A stretch of 64,000 nt of DNA from Candidatus Omnitrophota bacterium (GCA_029261035.1 JAJDCD010000025.1:124001-188000); one strand, 5' to 3'. Counted from the stretch's first letter, positions 43,424-52,904 are shown. Notes: generated by a model from the sequence alone, not told the origin. Program-made: numbers and translations.

Positions 43424-45319
43424 CTACTCTTTATCTTTATGTTTTTTTCTAAAGTGACTTTCATGATAAGAAGTTCTAGAAATAAAAATCTTTAAAATAA
43501 TTCCAACAAAAACAATAGTTAAGCCAAAAAAGAACCACACAACCCAACGTTGAACTGTTTCTACTTGATTAGAGGTGTCTCCAATAATAAATCCATGCAC
43601 TTTCCCCATAAAACGTCTAATCGGAGAGGGTCTCTTCTTTGAGGTTTCAACCACAAACATACTATTCTCTCTATCAGGCACCAAAACCAAAGCTTGTCCA
43701 TCTGGAGCTAATTTCCACCTTTCATCCAAAGGTTCATAGTTCTCATTTAATAAAAAGGATCTTAACCATTCATTTTTCATTTTAACCTTCAACATTCGAG
43801 CGTTCCCATCCAGGGTCACCATTTTCTCGGTAGGTTTAAAAATTTCATACTGATCTAGCCCTGTAAATACTGTATGTTCATCTCCCAACACAACTCCGGG
43901 AACTTGCCTCAAATCAAAGGGGGAATACCCTAAATCCTTAAGCCCTTTAATCACCTGCATCAGGTATTTAGGTTTAAAATAAGGATGATAAAAAAACCCA
44001 ACCAAACTATCTCTAACGATACTATAAGGTTTAGCATTTTGTATTTTCTTATCAGGATCTTCACCTTGCTCTAAACTCACGTAACCCAAATTTTCTGTGA
44101 GCAACGTAAAACCATAAATGTCTTTTGTCAGATAAGGAACCGATTGCGTTATTGTATAGGACTCATTCGAAACTTGTCGCTGCTCTACTGCTATGGAAAA
44201 ATACTGGGATATAATTGAAAGAGATCGCTCGCCTGCTGCATAGTGAGGCGTTTCCCAAGCAACAGGATACAACCCAAGACTGGCTAATTCCCTAATTCCT
44301 TTTCTCATTTTTTCATGAATTATTTGTTCGGTGTATTCTTCTATAGGTCGATCATTGGGGACATCCCAAAACTCATAACCTTCCCCCGACTCATTTTTCC
44401 ATTGATGTGTATATCCATGTAAAAGAATAGCCCCTCCCATCGAAGCACAATCTTTAAGTACTTTCACTAAGTGAGGCCGTTCTTTCATATAAACAATTTT
44501 TTTTCCAGGTTGCTTGTAAACCGGAGTTACTGCCATCATAAATGGAACAGACTCCTCATAAAGTTCTTCACAAATATTTCTAAGCCTTGAGGGCTCTCGC
44601 ATGGGATGAATATCCTCTAGACGAACAAAGAAATGAGAGGAAATTTTATGGGGTTGCTGAAAAATTTCATGAAGAATATCAGCAAAGACAAGATTGGAAA
44701 CACCGTAATAAATAGAATCTGACACAAACCACAAGTTTCTAGCATGAATTGCAAAAGGAGCAAAACCAGAATCACTCAAAAATATTCCGTAAGTCTTTAT
44801 ATTTTTTCGATCCAATATTTCGGCCACAAGAACCTGCTCATTATCTACTCTAGAGTACACTTGCTTATTATACGTAATGCTATTAAAACCTCCCGATTGG
44901 GAAAGAATTCGGAATTTAAAAGCTTCAGGATGCCTTTCTAGTAATTGTTGAATATTCCATCTCAGCCAAACAACACTCGTGGTAGGATATTTAGGAATAT
45001 CATCAAGAAAAGCCTCTGGAATTTTATTTTCCTTAAGGTTTCCAATATAGAAGACAACATCATAACGTTTAAGGAGTCCTGGAACATATTTATCTATAGG
45101 CACTCGCGCAATTTTGGGGTTAAAGTGACCAATCAAATTGGTGAGCATGATCGGCTCGACTGGAATTTTTAGTACGTTTTGATCAAACTGTTTAATGGGA
45201 GTGTCATGATACAGAATCAAAACACGTGGAGCAGGCTCTTCTGTATGACCCACCATTGGAAAAAGAAAAGCACTAAGAAGAACAGAACCCGCTATAGCCC
45301 AAATACTAATCCGCATCAT
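43424..45319 (-). CDS. DUF2334 polysaccharide deacetylase-like protein (YdaL type)
   Basis: 631 residues. A signal peptide (1-26) comes first. A long N-terminal part of Rossmann character follows, then a DUF2334 domain with FVRLEDIHPM, AVTPVYKQP, ILLHGYTHQW and VAWETPHYAAGERS, which carry the Asp and His of an NodB-like deacetylase. A C-terminal membrane helix (about 595-615) and a short basic tail end it. It would remove acetyl groups from the exopolysaccharide in the periplasm. AAGGAGC precedes the ATG at 45319 (a second ATG follows directly). Confidence 0.87.
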   Translation of the reverse strand: MMRISIWAIAGSVLLSAFLFPMVGHTEEPAPRVLILYHDTPIKQFDQNVLKIPVEPIMLTNLIGHFNPKIARVPIDKYVPGLLKRYDVVFYIGNLKENKIPEAFLDDIPKYPTTSVVWLRWNIQQLLERHPEAFKFRILSQSGGFNSITYNKQVYSRVDNEQVLVAEILDRKNIKTYGIFLSDSGFAPFAIHARNLWFVSDSIYYGVSNLVFADILHEIFQQPHKISSHFFVRLEDIHPMREPSRLRNICEELYEESVPFMMAVTPVYKQPGKKIVYMKERPHLVKVLKDCASMGGAILLHGYTHQWKNESGEGYEFWDVPNDRPIEEYTEQIIHEKMRKGIRELASLGLYPVAWETPHYAAGERSLSIISQYFSIAVEQRQVSNESYTITQSVPYLTKDIYGFTLLTENLGYVSLEQGEDPDKKIQNAKPYSIVRDSLVGFFYHPYFKPKYLMQVIKGLKDLGYSPFDLRQVPGVVLGDEHTVFTGLDQYEIFKPTEKMVTLDGNARMLKVKMKNEWLRSFLLNENYEPLDERWKLAPDGQALVLVPDRENSMFVVETSKKRPSPIRRFMGKVHGFIIGDTSNQVETVQRWVVWFFFGLTIVFVGIILKIFISRTSYHESHFRKKHKDKE

Positions 45320-45337
45320 TATCCAAAGCTCCTTCTT

Positions 45338-46291
45338 CTAAGCATCAAGCTTATTTACGCCCAATTGTCCTCCTGATTTTAGGAGTCCTATGGTCTTCTT
45401 AATCTCTTTTTCACTTTCTTTAACTATTTTTTGATGTCCCTTACCCAAGCTTTCTAAATCCTTAATAACGGCCTCCATCAACTTTTCAGGCAATCTACCT
45501 GTTTCAGGGTAATTAGCGACCCCTGCAATCAAATCAATATCCGCTCTTAATTTACGACCTCGATAATCGATTTGAACTTTTAATAGATTTTTTCTAATCC
45601 TCTCTAAGACAACGTCTGTTTCTGCGCGAGAAGTATCCGGCAAAATAAGCCCATAAAGTGAAACGCCTAATTTTGCTTTCTTATCTATATCCCGAGTACT
45701 TCGGCAAATAGATTCCGATAATTTTTTAGAAGCTTCAATGGATGCATCAATCCCCATGAGCCGCTGAAGATTATCTAAATTTCCAATTTGTAATAAGAGC
45801 AAAGTAAAATTTGCTAAAGAACGTTTAGACCGAGAACACTCCTCTTTTAAATCTTCCTGAAAAGTAACCTCATTCCCAACCATTCCCAATTGTCCAGATC
45901 GAAGCAATGATTCTAGTTGCCTAGAATATTTTTTGAATAATTTCTCAACAAAAATAACACCATCACCCAGATACCCTCCTACGATAGCGCCTATTGGTAT
46001 TAAAAAAAGCCAAACCATATCTTTTGTGGTTAAACCAAAACGAAGCTCAAGAACATAAGCCTGGAAGAAGTAATTACCTCCGTAAACGATCACACCCACT
46101 AATGAAGCAATGAGACCAAGGGTAATTCCAAAGAAAACGGAAGCGATGATAACCGCGTATAGAATAAATACACACAAATAATCATCTGATGTCACTCTAT
46201 TAGATAAAAGAACAAACTGCGTAACCAACATAGAAAACAGCATCAACCCTGACACTACATATTTAATTTTTCTCGCATTAGATTGAATCAT
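45338..46291 (-). CDS. Membrane protein with degenerate GGDEF domain and intact I-site (YdaK-type c-di-GMP receptor)
   Basis: 317 residues. Four membrane helices (about 8-115) are followed by a GGDEF-fold domain (about 150-310). The GGDEF active-site loop reads GVSLYG, so cyclase activity is lost. The inhibitory-site motif RxxD is intact as RDID, placed in the standard register just before the loop. In Bacillus YdaK the same combination makes a c-di-GMP receptor that turns on polymer synthesis. The longer frame to 46384 is rejected; the ATG at 46291 overlaps the stop of the upstream gene as ATGA. Confidence 0.87.
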   Translation of the reverse strand: MIQSNARKIKYVVSGLMLFSMLVTQFVLLSNRVTSDDYLCVFILYAVIIASVFFGITLGLIASLVGVIVYGGNYFFQAYVLELRFGLTTKDMVWLFLIPIGAIVGGYLGDGVIFVEKLFKKYSRQLESLLRSGQLGMVGNEVTFQEDLKEECSRSKRSLANFTLLLLQIGNLDNLQRLMGIDASIEASKKLSESICRSTRDIDKKAKLGVSLYGLILPDTSRAETDVVLERIRKNLLKVQIDYRGRKLRADIDLIAGVANYPETGRLPEKLMEAVIKDLESLGKGHQKIVKESEKEIKKTIGLLKSGGQLGVNKLDA

Positions 46292-47412
46292 AAATTCTTC
46301 AATTTCCTCTCTAAAACATAGGTTAAAAGTACCTGCAAATGATCGAAAGAATGTCCACCCAACCCCACATAAGAACCTTCCCACAAAGATCCATTTTGAG
46401 TTTGAGATAGTATATTTACTCTATCTATAACAATATCATACAATTCTGACTCTTGCACCAGCACACATAAACGTCCTATAAGCGCGTAAACGACAATGCT
46501 TTCATAAGAGACCAACGCCTCTCCTGTAGAAGGCTCATACATCCCAAAGATCTTACCATCCTGAGCCCATTTTGACTTAATCACCTGTATAAAATTATTT
46601 ACCGAAAAACCTTTTTCAGCCAAATGAATAGCACAAATAACCTGATTAATAAAGTTCTTCTCAAAATCAAAATAAGTTTCTGTTTTCGTATTATAGCGAT
46701 CATAAAAAAACCCAGATTTATGGGTTCCTTTAAGAAGAACTTCTAAAGATTTTTCGTAAATAGCTTTCCAATCGGAATCAATTTTAGACAATAAAAACAT
46801 GCTTTCTAAATCCAAATAAGACAAATCAATAACTAGCTCTCCGCTCTCATCTCCATCGTACATGGGTTGATGGAGCAAATATCCTTTATATTGAGCCTCA
46901 TTTTTCATCGAATCAGCAAGTCTCATTGCAGTTTCTCTATATTGTTTTTTACTCCACTTATCTTCCGCTTCTAGCAACGCTCGTACTGTTCTTAAATCAT
47001 CAATGGTTGCTCCATAAGGATGAGGGATGGCTTCACCCTTCTCATCGATCTCAATCCTCCATGACAAGGAGTCATTTTTTAATAAAAAGTACTGCTGAAT
47101 AATTTCTAATTGCTCATCAAATTCTTTTTCTAAATTTAATAATTCTAAAATCCAAAGCCACATACTTACTGTTTCGGACAAAGACTCACGAACATAATCT
47201 TCACGATAAGGAATTTTATCTGCTTTTATGGGATAAGTTTCTATCAGTCCAATCTCATTCGTGAGTTGAGTTCGAACATAATCCAAAGCTTCTTGAACCC
47301 CTCTATCCTCCGGATAACTTTTTATAGATCCCTTAAATACGAAATAAGAAACTGCTATAACGAATAATGAAATACATAAAACCTTTATAGAAATAACGGC
47401 TTTTTTAGCCAT
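46288..47412 (-). CDS. Glycoside hydrolase family 8-like protein (YdaJ type), membrane-anchored
   Basis: 374 residues with an N-terminal membrane anchor (about 8-26). RESLSETVSMWLWILELL and ATIDDLRTVRALLEAEDKW match the two GH8 regions that hold the catalytic Glu and Asp, and LSWRIEIDEKGE fits the strand between them. GH8 enzymes cut beta-1,4 polymers and in synthase operons trim the product, as BcsZ does. It is the first gene of the exopolysaccharide operon, divergent from the ClpX-like gene. No lipobox was found, unlike the Bacillus protein. Confidence 0.8.
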   Translation of the reverse strand: MAKKAVISIKVLCISLFVIAVSYFVFKGSIKSYPEDRGVQEALDYVRTQLTNEIGLIETYPIKADKIPYREDYVRESLSETVSMWLWILELLNLEKEFDEQLEIIQQYFLLKNDSLSWRIEIDEKGEAIPHPYGATIDDLRTVRALLEAEDKWSKKQYRETAMRLADSMKNEAQYKGYLLHQPMYDGDESGELVIDLSYLDLESMFLLSKIDSDWKAIYEKSLEVLLKGTHKSGFFYDRYNTKTETYFDFEKNFINQVICAIHLAEKGFSVNNFIQVIKSKWAQDGKIFGMYEPSTGEALVSYESIVVYALIGRLCVLVQESELYDIVIDRVNILSQTQNGSLWEGSYVGLGGHSFDHLQVLLTYVLERKLKNL

Positions 47413-47569
47413 AAACCAACCCTTTTATACAAAATTAGACATACTCTTAATTATTACGTATCGACATAAAGAAGGGTTATCTAAAGCCTAAGAAAAAGAA
47501 CAGAAAAGCACCTTCTGTCTTCATTCAAATTAAGGTACAATTAGTACATAGACTACAAGGAGATCTATT

Positions 47570-49123
47570 ATGGCAGAACCCTTTGATCCAGACAAAATGC
47601 AAAAAGAGCTTATGGAGCAACTTAAGAAAATGATGGAGCAACAAGATCCTCCCCTTAAACCAGAAGAAGAAAAAGAACGTGAAAAAACAGACGAAGATGG
47701 AAAGGACTCCAAAAGACAAAAAGTTTTGGAATTTAACTTAAAACCCAAAGATGTAAAAAAACACCTCGATCGTTTTGTCATTAAACAAGACGAAGCAAAA
47801 AAAGTATTAGCAACTGCTGTCTGCGATCACTATAACCACGTCAAACTCCTGGCTCAAGGAGAAACAGACAGAAACTACATGAAACAAAATATTATTATAT
47901 TAGGCCCTACCGGCGTTGGAAAAACTTATCTTATTAAACATTTAGCAGATCTTATTGGTGTCCCCTTTATTAAAGCAGATGCAACGAAATTCAGCGAAAC
48001 GGGTTATGTCGGCGGCGATGTCGAAGACCTTGTCAGAGACCTAGTACAAAAAGCAGAAGGTGACATGGAACTTGCTCAGTACGGCATGATCTATTTAGAT
48101 GAAGTAGACAAAATAGCTACACCAACTAGCACAACAGGCCGAGATGTTAGTGGCAGCGGCGTCCAAAGAGGTCTTTTAAAAATCATGGAAGACACCGATG
48201 TTCCTCTAAGAAGTTCTATGGACATCCAATCTCAAATTCAAGGAATGATGGAGTTTCAAAAAAAAGGAAAAGTAACTAAACCTACTATCAATACTAAGAA
48301 TATCTTATTTATCGTGAGTGGTGCTTTTAGTGAGTTAACTCCTATTATTCAGAAACGATTAAAACAGTCTCAAATCGGATTCAAAATAGATACTGATCAC
48401 TCAGATATAAAAGAAAAAGAAATCTTCAACCAAGCTGAAACCAAAGATTTTATCGACTTTGGATTTGAACCTGAATTTATTGGAAGACTCCCTGTCAGAG
48501 TTATCTGTGACTCCCTCACAGAAGAAGACTTATACACAATTCTTAACTCTTCTGAAGAATCTATACTCAAACAATATATAAGTGCCTTTAAAGCATATAA
48601 CATTAAAATGAAAGTTAAAGACGAAGCTCTATGGGAAATCGCAAAAGTTGCTGCAAAAGAAAAAACAGGTGCCCGAGGTCTTTTTACTGTATTTGAAAAG
48701 ACGTTTCGTCATTTAAAATACGAACTTCCGTCAACACATATTAAGGAGTTTCAATTTACTCCTCAAATGGTACTAACTCCTAGCGAAGAGACAAAAGAAT
48801 TACTAAAAGAAGAAAGAAAACAAAAATTAAAAGAAATAGAAAAAGAAGTTTGCCAATTTGAAGAAGCTTTTGAAGAAAAAAATTCTATTCAAATCCAATT
48901 TGATTCTAAAGCATTGAAATGCTTACAAGAAAAAATTATAGAGCAAGACGAAGATACTCTTTCTTACTTAGAAAAACTTCTTTCCAACTACGCTTACGGA
49001 TTAAGTCTCATCCAACAAAAAAAAGGCACTAAAAAATTCACAATCACTAAAGATATAATCAACAAGCCCAATGTTGTTTTAGATCAATGGATCAAAGAAA
49101 CATTCAAATCAGATAAAAAGTAA
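47570..49123 (+). CDS. ClpX-like AAA+ ATPase without the zinc-binding domain
   Basis: 517 residues. An acidic and Gln/Lys-rich N-terminus (1-60) replaces the zinc-binding domain. The AAA+ core has Walker A GPTGVGKTYL, Walker B GMIYLDEVDK, the GYVGGDVEDLVRDL loop and sensor-2 KEKTGARGL. An IGF motif (RLKQSQIGF) like the loop by which ClpX binds ClpP is present, so a link to ClpP is possible. The C-terminal 110 residues extend beyond normal ClpX and are rich in Glu/Lys. AAGGAG precedes the ATG. Probably a specialised unfoldase paralogue; the true clpX is not in this window. Confidence 0.85.
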   Translation: MAEPFDPDKMQKELMEQLKKMMEQQDPPLKPEEEKEREKTDEDGKDSKRQKVLEFNLKPKDVKKHLDRFVIKQDEAKKVLATAVCDHYNHVKLLAQGETDRNYMKQNIIILGPTGVGKTYLIKHLADLIGVPFIKADATKFSETGYVGGDVEDLVRDLVQKAEGDMELAQYGMIYLDEVDKIATPTSTTGRDVSGSGVQRGLLKIMEDTDVPLRSSMDIQSQIQGMMEFQKKGKVTKPTINTKNILFIVSGAFSELTPIIQKRLKQSQIGFKIDTDHSDIKEKEIFNQAETKDFIDFGFEPEFIGRLPVRVICDSLTEEDLYTILNSSEESILKQYISAFKAYNIKMKVKDEALWEIAKVAAKEKTGARGLFTVFEKTFRHLKYELPSTHIKEFQFTPQMVLTPSEETKELLKEERKQKLKEIEKEVCQFEEAFEEKNSIQIQFDSKALKCLQEKIIEQDEDTLSYLEKLLSNYAYGLSLIQQKKGTKKFTITKDIINKPNVVLDQWIKETFKSDKK

Positions 49124-49228
49124 CTGCCCATATTCTCGTTCAATAAGCACTGATTTTGACCCATCTTTAGAAGAATAGTACAAAATACATGTTTGTTTCA
49201 TAAGGCTTTCTCTTGCATAAATCTTAAA

Positions 49229-49645
49229 TTACTGGCCAATGATTTTTACTAGCACTCTTTTTTTTCTTTGCCCATCAAACTCCGCATAAAAAATCTGTTC
49301 CCAAGGACCAAAGTCTAGCTCCCCTTTGGTAATAGCCACAACTACTTCTCTTCCAAATAACTGCCTTTTTATATGCGCATCTCCATTATCTTCACCTGTC
49401 TGATGATGTTGATATTTATCAATATCATAAGGAGCTATATTTTCTAAAAATTCATCAAAGTCTTTAATTAATCCAGACTCATCGTCATTAATATACACAC
49501 TCGCTGTAATATGCATTGCATTAACAAGACACAATCCTTCTTGAACACCACTTTCATGAACCAAAGATTCAACTTCATGAGTTATATTAATATAATCTCT
49601 TTTTTTCTTAATATTGAACCATAAATGCTTCGTTAATACCTTCAT
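49229..49645 (-). CDS. YjbQ/UPF0047 family protein
   Basis: 138 residues, the usual size. [19 protein letters not shown] and [19 protein letters not shown] (in part) with the conserved His residues, and [18 protein letters not shown], define the family; some members have weak thiamine-phosphate synthase activity. AGGAG precedes the ATG at 49645. No thiamine genes are near. Confidence 0.9.
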   Translation of the reverse strand: MKVLTKHLWFNIKKKRDYINITHEVESLVHESGVQEGLCLVNAMHITASVYINDDESGLIKDFDEFLENIAPYDIDKYQHHQTGEDNGDAHIKRQLFGREVVVAITKGELDFGPWEQIFYAEFDGQRKKRVLVKIIGQ

Positions 49646-49678
49646 TAAATACTCCTATAATTAAGGGTGAGGAATAAA

Positions 49679-49716
49679 AAAAGAGGACATTCTAATGAAA
49701 TAGAACATCCTCTTTT
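49679..49716 (-). terminator. Intrinsic terminator of the inositol-phosphate synthase gene
   Basis: AAAAGAGGA (49679-49687) pairs with TCCTCTTTT (49708-49716), extended by TTCTA/TAGAA after two mismatches, around a short loop. On the minus strand the stem is followed by a run of T. It lies 23 bases after the stop codon. Confidence 0.85.
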
Positions 49717-49738
49717 GATTAAATAACAAAGAACGAAA

Positions 49739-50860
49739 TTAGGATACAGCTTCTGCTGTTTTTTGCGTTTCTTGACTTATAAAGTCGAGAGTCATTTGAT
49801 AGGCTTGATCATCTGTAAATTGCTTGGGAGGGTGTTTCTTAAAATAAGCAGATGGGCCGTAAAGAATCCCTCCTTCACCTCTATCTAAAGCTAATTTACA
49901 GCATCGAATAGAATCAATAGCAACTCCAGCAGAGTTAGGAGAATCTTCTACAGAAAGGCGTAATTCAATATTCATAGGCACGTTACCAAATAGCTTACCT
50001 TCCATTCTTAAAAAACAAACCTTATTGTCTTTTTGCCAAGGAACATAATCGCTAGGGCCAATATGAATATTTTTGCTTTCTAAACGCTCAGCACTCACAG
50101 ATTGAACAGCTTCGGTTTTAGAGATTTTTTTAGAATGGAGGCGCTTACGATTAAGCATATTCAAGAAATCGGTATTTCCACCTGTATTAATTTGATAGGT
50201 ACGTTCTAATTTAACTCCTCTTTTCTTAAAGAAGTCTGTTAACAAACGATGTGTTAACGTCGCCCCAAATTGAGCTTTGATATCGTCGCCAATAATAGGA
50301 AGGTTTTTCAATCTAAATTTTTCAGCCCACTCAGGATTACTTGCAATAAAAACGGGTATGCAGTTAATCAAAGCTACTCCTGCTTCCAAAGCACATTCCG
50401 CATAAAACTCCGTTGCTTGCTGAGATCCTACAGGAAGGTAATTAATTAAAACTTCTGCCCCTGTTTCCTTTAAGATTTTAACAACATCTTCTTTTTCTAA
50501 CTCAAGCTCTTCTGAAAGAAGAAATGTCTCATCTTCTTCATAATCTTTCATGTGTTTCGAAAAACCATCCAGAACCTTACCCATGGCCACTGTAACACCG
50601 CTCTCAGGAAGATCGTCACAAAAGACGGTTGTACAATTAGGCTTTTCAAAAATTGCTTGATTTAACTCTTTCCCCACTTTTCTTTGGTCTATATCAAATG
50701 CAGCTACAACTTCTATATCAAAAGGTTTATAACCATTGATATCCCAATGCAAAAGACCAATTGCTTCTTCCTCGGTTTTGCTTTGATAATAATAAATTCC
50801 TTGAATTAGAGAACTAGCACAATTACCAACACCTACTATAGCGATTTTTATTTTTCCCAT
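49739..50860 (-). CDS. ino1: Inositol-3-phosphate synthase (myo-inositol-1-phosphate synthase)
   Basis: 373 residues, the short bacterial/archaeal form. IAIVGVGNCASSLIQGI is the NAD+ fold. NTGGNTDFLNMLNRKRLHSKKISKTEAV (seen in parts GGNTDFLNM and KKISKTEAV) holds catalytic Lys residues, and SDYVPWQKDNKVCF is a further signature. It converts glucose-6-phosphate to inositol phosphate, used for phosphatidylinositol-type lipids. AAGGAG lies about ten bases before the ATG, and a terminator follows. No inositol lipid gene is adjacent. Confidence 0.93.
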   Translation of the reverse strand: MGKIKIAIVGVGNCASSLIQGIYYYQSKTEEEAIGLLHWDINGYKPFDIEVVAAFDIDQRKVGKELNQAIFEKPNCTTVFCDDLPESGVTVAMGKVLDGFSKHMKDYEEDETFLLSEELELEKEDVVKILKETGAEVLINYLPVGSQQATEFYAECALEAGVALINCIPVFIASNPEWAEKFRLKNLPIIGDDIKAQFGATLTHRLLTDFFKKRGVKLERTYQINTGGNTDFLNMLNRKRLHSKKISKTEAVQSVSAERLESKNIHIGPSDYVPWQKDNKVCFLRMEGKLFGNVPMNIELRLSVEDSPNSAGVAIDSIRCCKLALDRGEGGILYGPSAYFKKHPPKQFTDDQAYQMTLDFISQETQKTAEAVS

Positions 50861-51140
50861 TTAAATAAAGCTCCTTAATCCATGAAAAATTTTGTGCCCC
50901 CAAACCTAAAAAAAATGAGATAAGAAAGCGAAGAATTGCTCCCCTACTGTAAAAGGTGCCCTAGTTTACATCATGTCTGTGGATAAATAAACAAGAAAAT
51001 CCTGTTGTTTTTCAAAGCATAATTTTTGAGATATAAATTATTAAAAAAATGTAACTATATTAAAATAAACAAGTTACGATAGTAGTAATAATTAAAAAAT
51101 CACTTAAATTAATCCAACCACACAGTTCCACAACATCGAT
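50861..51140. other. AT-rich upstream region of ino1 with one perfect DnaA box
   Basis: 280 bases. TGTGGATAA at 50978-50986 is the complement of the DnaA-box consensus TTATCCACA. From 51000 to 51110 the sequence is very AT-rich. Only one perfect box is visible, so this is more likely a control site or chance than an origin. The ino1 promoter should be here. Confidence 0.4.
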
Positions 51141-51647
51141 CTAAAGCTTGTTTCCAAAAAGAATCTCTAGATAAGATCTGTCCTCAATATCAGTCTCTTT
51201 TAACGACAGTTTTTTAAACCACTGACGTATCGCGCTTTTACTTCCTTCTATCTCCAAAAACCAGCCTATTTTTTTAAGATAATCTAAAGTAATAAAGGCA
51301 CCTTTTACTTTGTACTCTTCTCTATGTTTAGAGTAGGAAAATCTCTTTGAATACCCTAATGTCCGCATCAACTCTTTAGCAAATCCATAGTCTATCTCCG
51401 TCTCAACTTCAAAACGTTTAACGGGTCTTTTAGTTAACCGACGTCCCTTAAGAGTTAACCAAGACTTATCCCCACATCGTCTTAAACGTAAAGCTATTTT
51501 TTTGTTTTTTAATTTATTCGAAAAATCATAAAATTCATTATGCTCTTCTCCCGATCGAATTTTTTTTGCTTTAAACTCCTTCATTTTTTTCCTTATTAAA
51601 GTGGGGGAGCTAACTTTACACTTAATCTCAATTTCATATTGCTTCAT
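51141..51647 (-). CDS. CYTH-domain protein (class IV adenylyl cyclase/thiamine-triphosphatase superfamily)
   Basis: 168 residues. The N-terminal IEIKCKV is the ExExK-type motif that binds metal and triphosphate, and RLRRCGDKSWLTLKG and FEVETEIDYG add the tunnel Arg, Lys and Glu residues. Members hydrolyse inorganic or organic triphosphates or cyclise ATP; the substrate here is unknown. GAGGTGAG precedes the ATG, which overlaps the upstream AlkD-like gene as ATGA. Confidence 0.85.
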   Translation of the reverse strand: MKQYEIEIKCKVSSPTLIRKKMKEFKAKKIRSGEEHNEFYDFSNKLKNKKIALRLRRCGDKSWLTLKGRRLTKRPVKRFEVETEIDYGFAKELMRTLGYSKRFSYSKHREEYKVKGAFITLDYLKKIGWFLEIEGSKSAIRQWFKKLSLKETDIEDRSYLEILFGNKL

Positions 51648-52348
51648 ATCTCACCTCTTAAATATTTCATTCTCTTCTTTTCCGAAAAGCGTTCGATAGC
51701 ATAACGCAACATCGTTCTAGGCATCTGCCTATAGTGTTTTTTTAAAAATATTTCTTCTTTATTTTGATCCTTCTTTCCAACCTCTCTCAACATCCAACCT
51801 ACAGCTTTGTGAATTAAATCATGTTCATCTTTCAATAAAATTTTTGCAATACGTAATGTTTCTTGATAACGATTCTTTTGAATAAAATAGTAAGAAGCAA
51901 CGATAGCCACCCTCTTTTTCCACAAATCATCTGAAAGAGCCAACTTTGTCAAAATAGCTGTATCTTGATTAAAAAGATAAGCTCCAACAATTTTATGAGC
52001 TGTTAAATCCACCAAATCCCAATTGTTAATCCATCGCATTGATTTTAAATAGAATTCATATATTTTTTTCTTCTCTCCACAAGAACCTTCTTGGAATTGA
52101 TTTACAAGGATTAGCAATGCCATCAATCTTTCTTCATGAATTTTTGATTGCATCAATGAACTCAATTCTTTAAGACTTAAATAAGCAAAGCTCTTAGAGA
52201 GCTCCCTCACGTCTGGAACAGTCACTCCAATAAACACGTCCCCTTCAGCGTATTCCCCAGGTCCCATTTTAAAAAAACGCATACTTTGCTTAGATCTTTT
52301 TAATGTTGCTCTTTTTCGAAGTTGTTTTTTAGCTAAACTTATAGACAT
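51644..52348 (-). CDS. AlkD-like DNA alkylation repair protein
   Basis: 234 residues of HEAT-like helical repeats. FIGVTVPDVRELSKSF and MRWINNWDLVDLTAHKIVG are the family regions; the latter holds the Trp/Asp used by AlkD to release alkylated purines. It would remove 3-methyl- or 7-methylpurines as a DNA glycosylase. AAGGAG precedes the ATG at 52348. Coupled to the CYTH gene by a four-base overlap. Confidence 0.88.
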   Translation of the reverse strand: MSISLAKKQLRKRATLKRSKQSMRFFKMGPGEYAEGDVFIGVTVPDVRELSKSFAYLSLKELSSLMQSKIHEERLMALLILVNQFQEGSCGEKKKIYEFYLKSMRWINNWDLVDLTAHKIVGAYLFNQDTAILTKLALSDDLWKKRVAIVASYYFIQKNRYQETLRIAKILLKDEHDLIHKAVGWMLREVGKKDQNKEEIFLKKHYRQMPRTMLRYAIERFSEKKRMKYLRGEI

Positions 52349-52451
52349 TTATCTCTCCTTAAAAAGGATATATTAGCAATATTTTAGTTAAGATTTAATA
52401 AAAAATAATCGACAATAGATAATAGTATCTATTTAACAATGGAGGAACAGT

Positions 52452-52904
52452 ATGTTTAAAGCCATTATGAAAACAAATGATAATGATTTTACGAGTTTAA
52501 TTTTACGTCTCTCCCTTGGGGTCGTTATGTTCCCACACGGGGCTCAAAAAGCTGTTGGTTGGTATGGTGGAAACGGTTTCGAAGCAACGATGAATTTTTT
52601 CACAACACAACTCAGCATCCCTCCTTATTTAGCAGTTCTTGTTATAGCAGCTGAGTTTCTCGGAGCACTAGGATTAATTGTAGGCTTCTTATCTCGAATT
52701 GCCGCCTTAGGTATAGGAATAACGATGACTGTAGCAGCTCTCATGTTTCATGCTCAACATGGCTTTTTTATGAATTGGTTTGGAAATCAAAAAGGCGAAG
52801 GAATTGAATATCATATCTTAGCCGCTGCTATATCTTTAGCCATCGTTATTCGTGGGTCTGGTTTTGGATCTTTAGACTCTATATTTTCTAAAAACAATCG
52901 TTAA
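52452..52904 (+). CDS. DoxX-family membrane protein
   Basis: 150 residues and four membrane helices; LSLGVVMFPHGAQKAVGWYGGNGFEATMNFF (in part: FPHGAQKAVGW) is the DoxX start. Members are linked to redox or quinone functions, but the role is not defined. GGAGG precedes the ATG. Single gene on the plus strand between minus-strand operons. Confidence 0.85.
   Translation: MFKAIMKTNDNDFTSLILRLSLGVVMFPHGAQKAVGWYGGNGFEATMNFFTTQLSIPPYLAVLVIAAEFLGALGLIVGFLSRIAALGIGITMTVAALMFHAQHGFFMNWFGNQKGEGIEYHILAAAISLAIVIRGSGFGSLDSIFSKNNR

Noticed and set aside
42148-43464. Frameshift or gene fusion between the GT2 and DUF2334 genes suggested by a 41-base overlap
   Set aside because: An internal ATG with a good ribosome site removes the overlap.
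45338-46291. Active diguanylate cyclase
   Set aside because: The GGDEF loop is replaced by GVSLYG, so catalysis is not expected.
50861-51140. Replication origin
   Set aside because: One DnaA box only, no dnaA/dnaN or other origin genes near.
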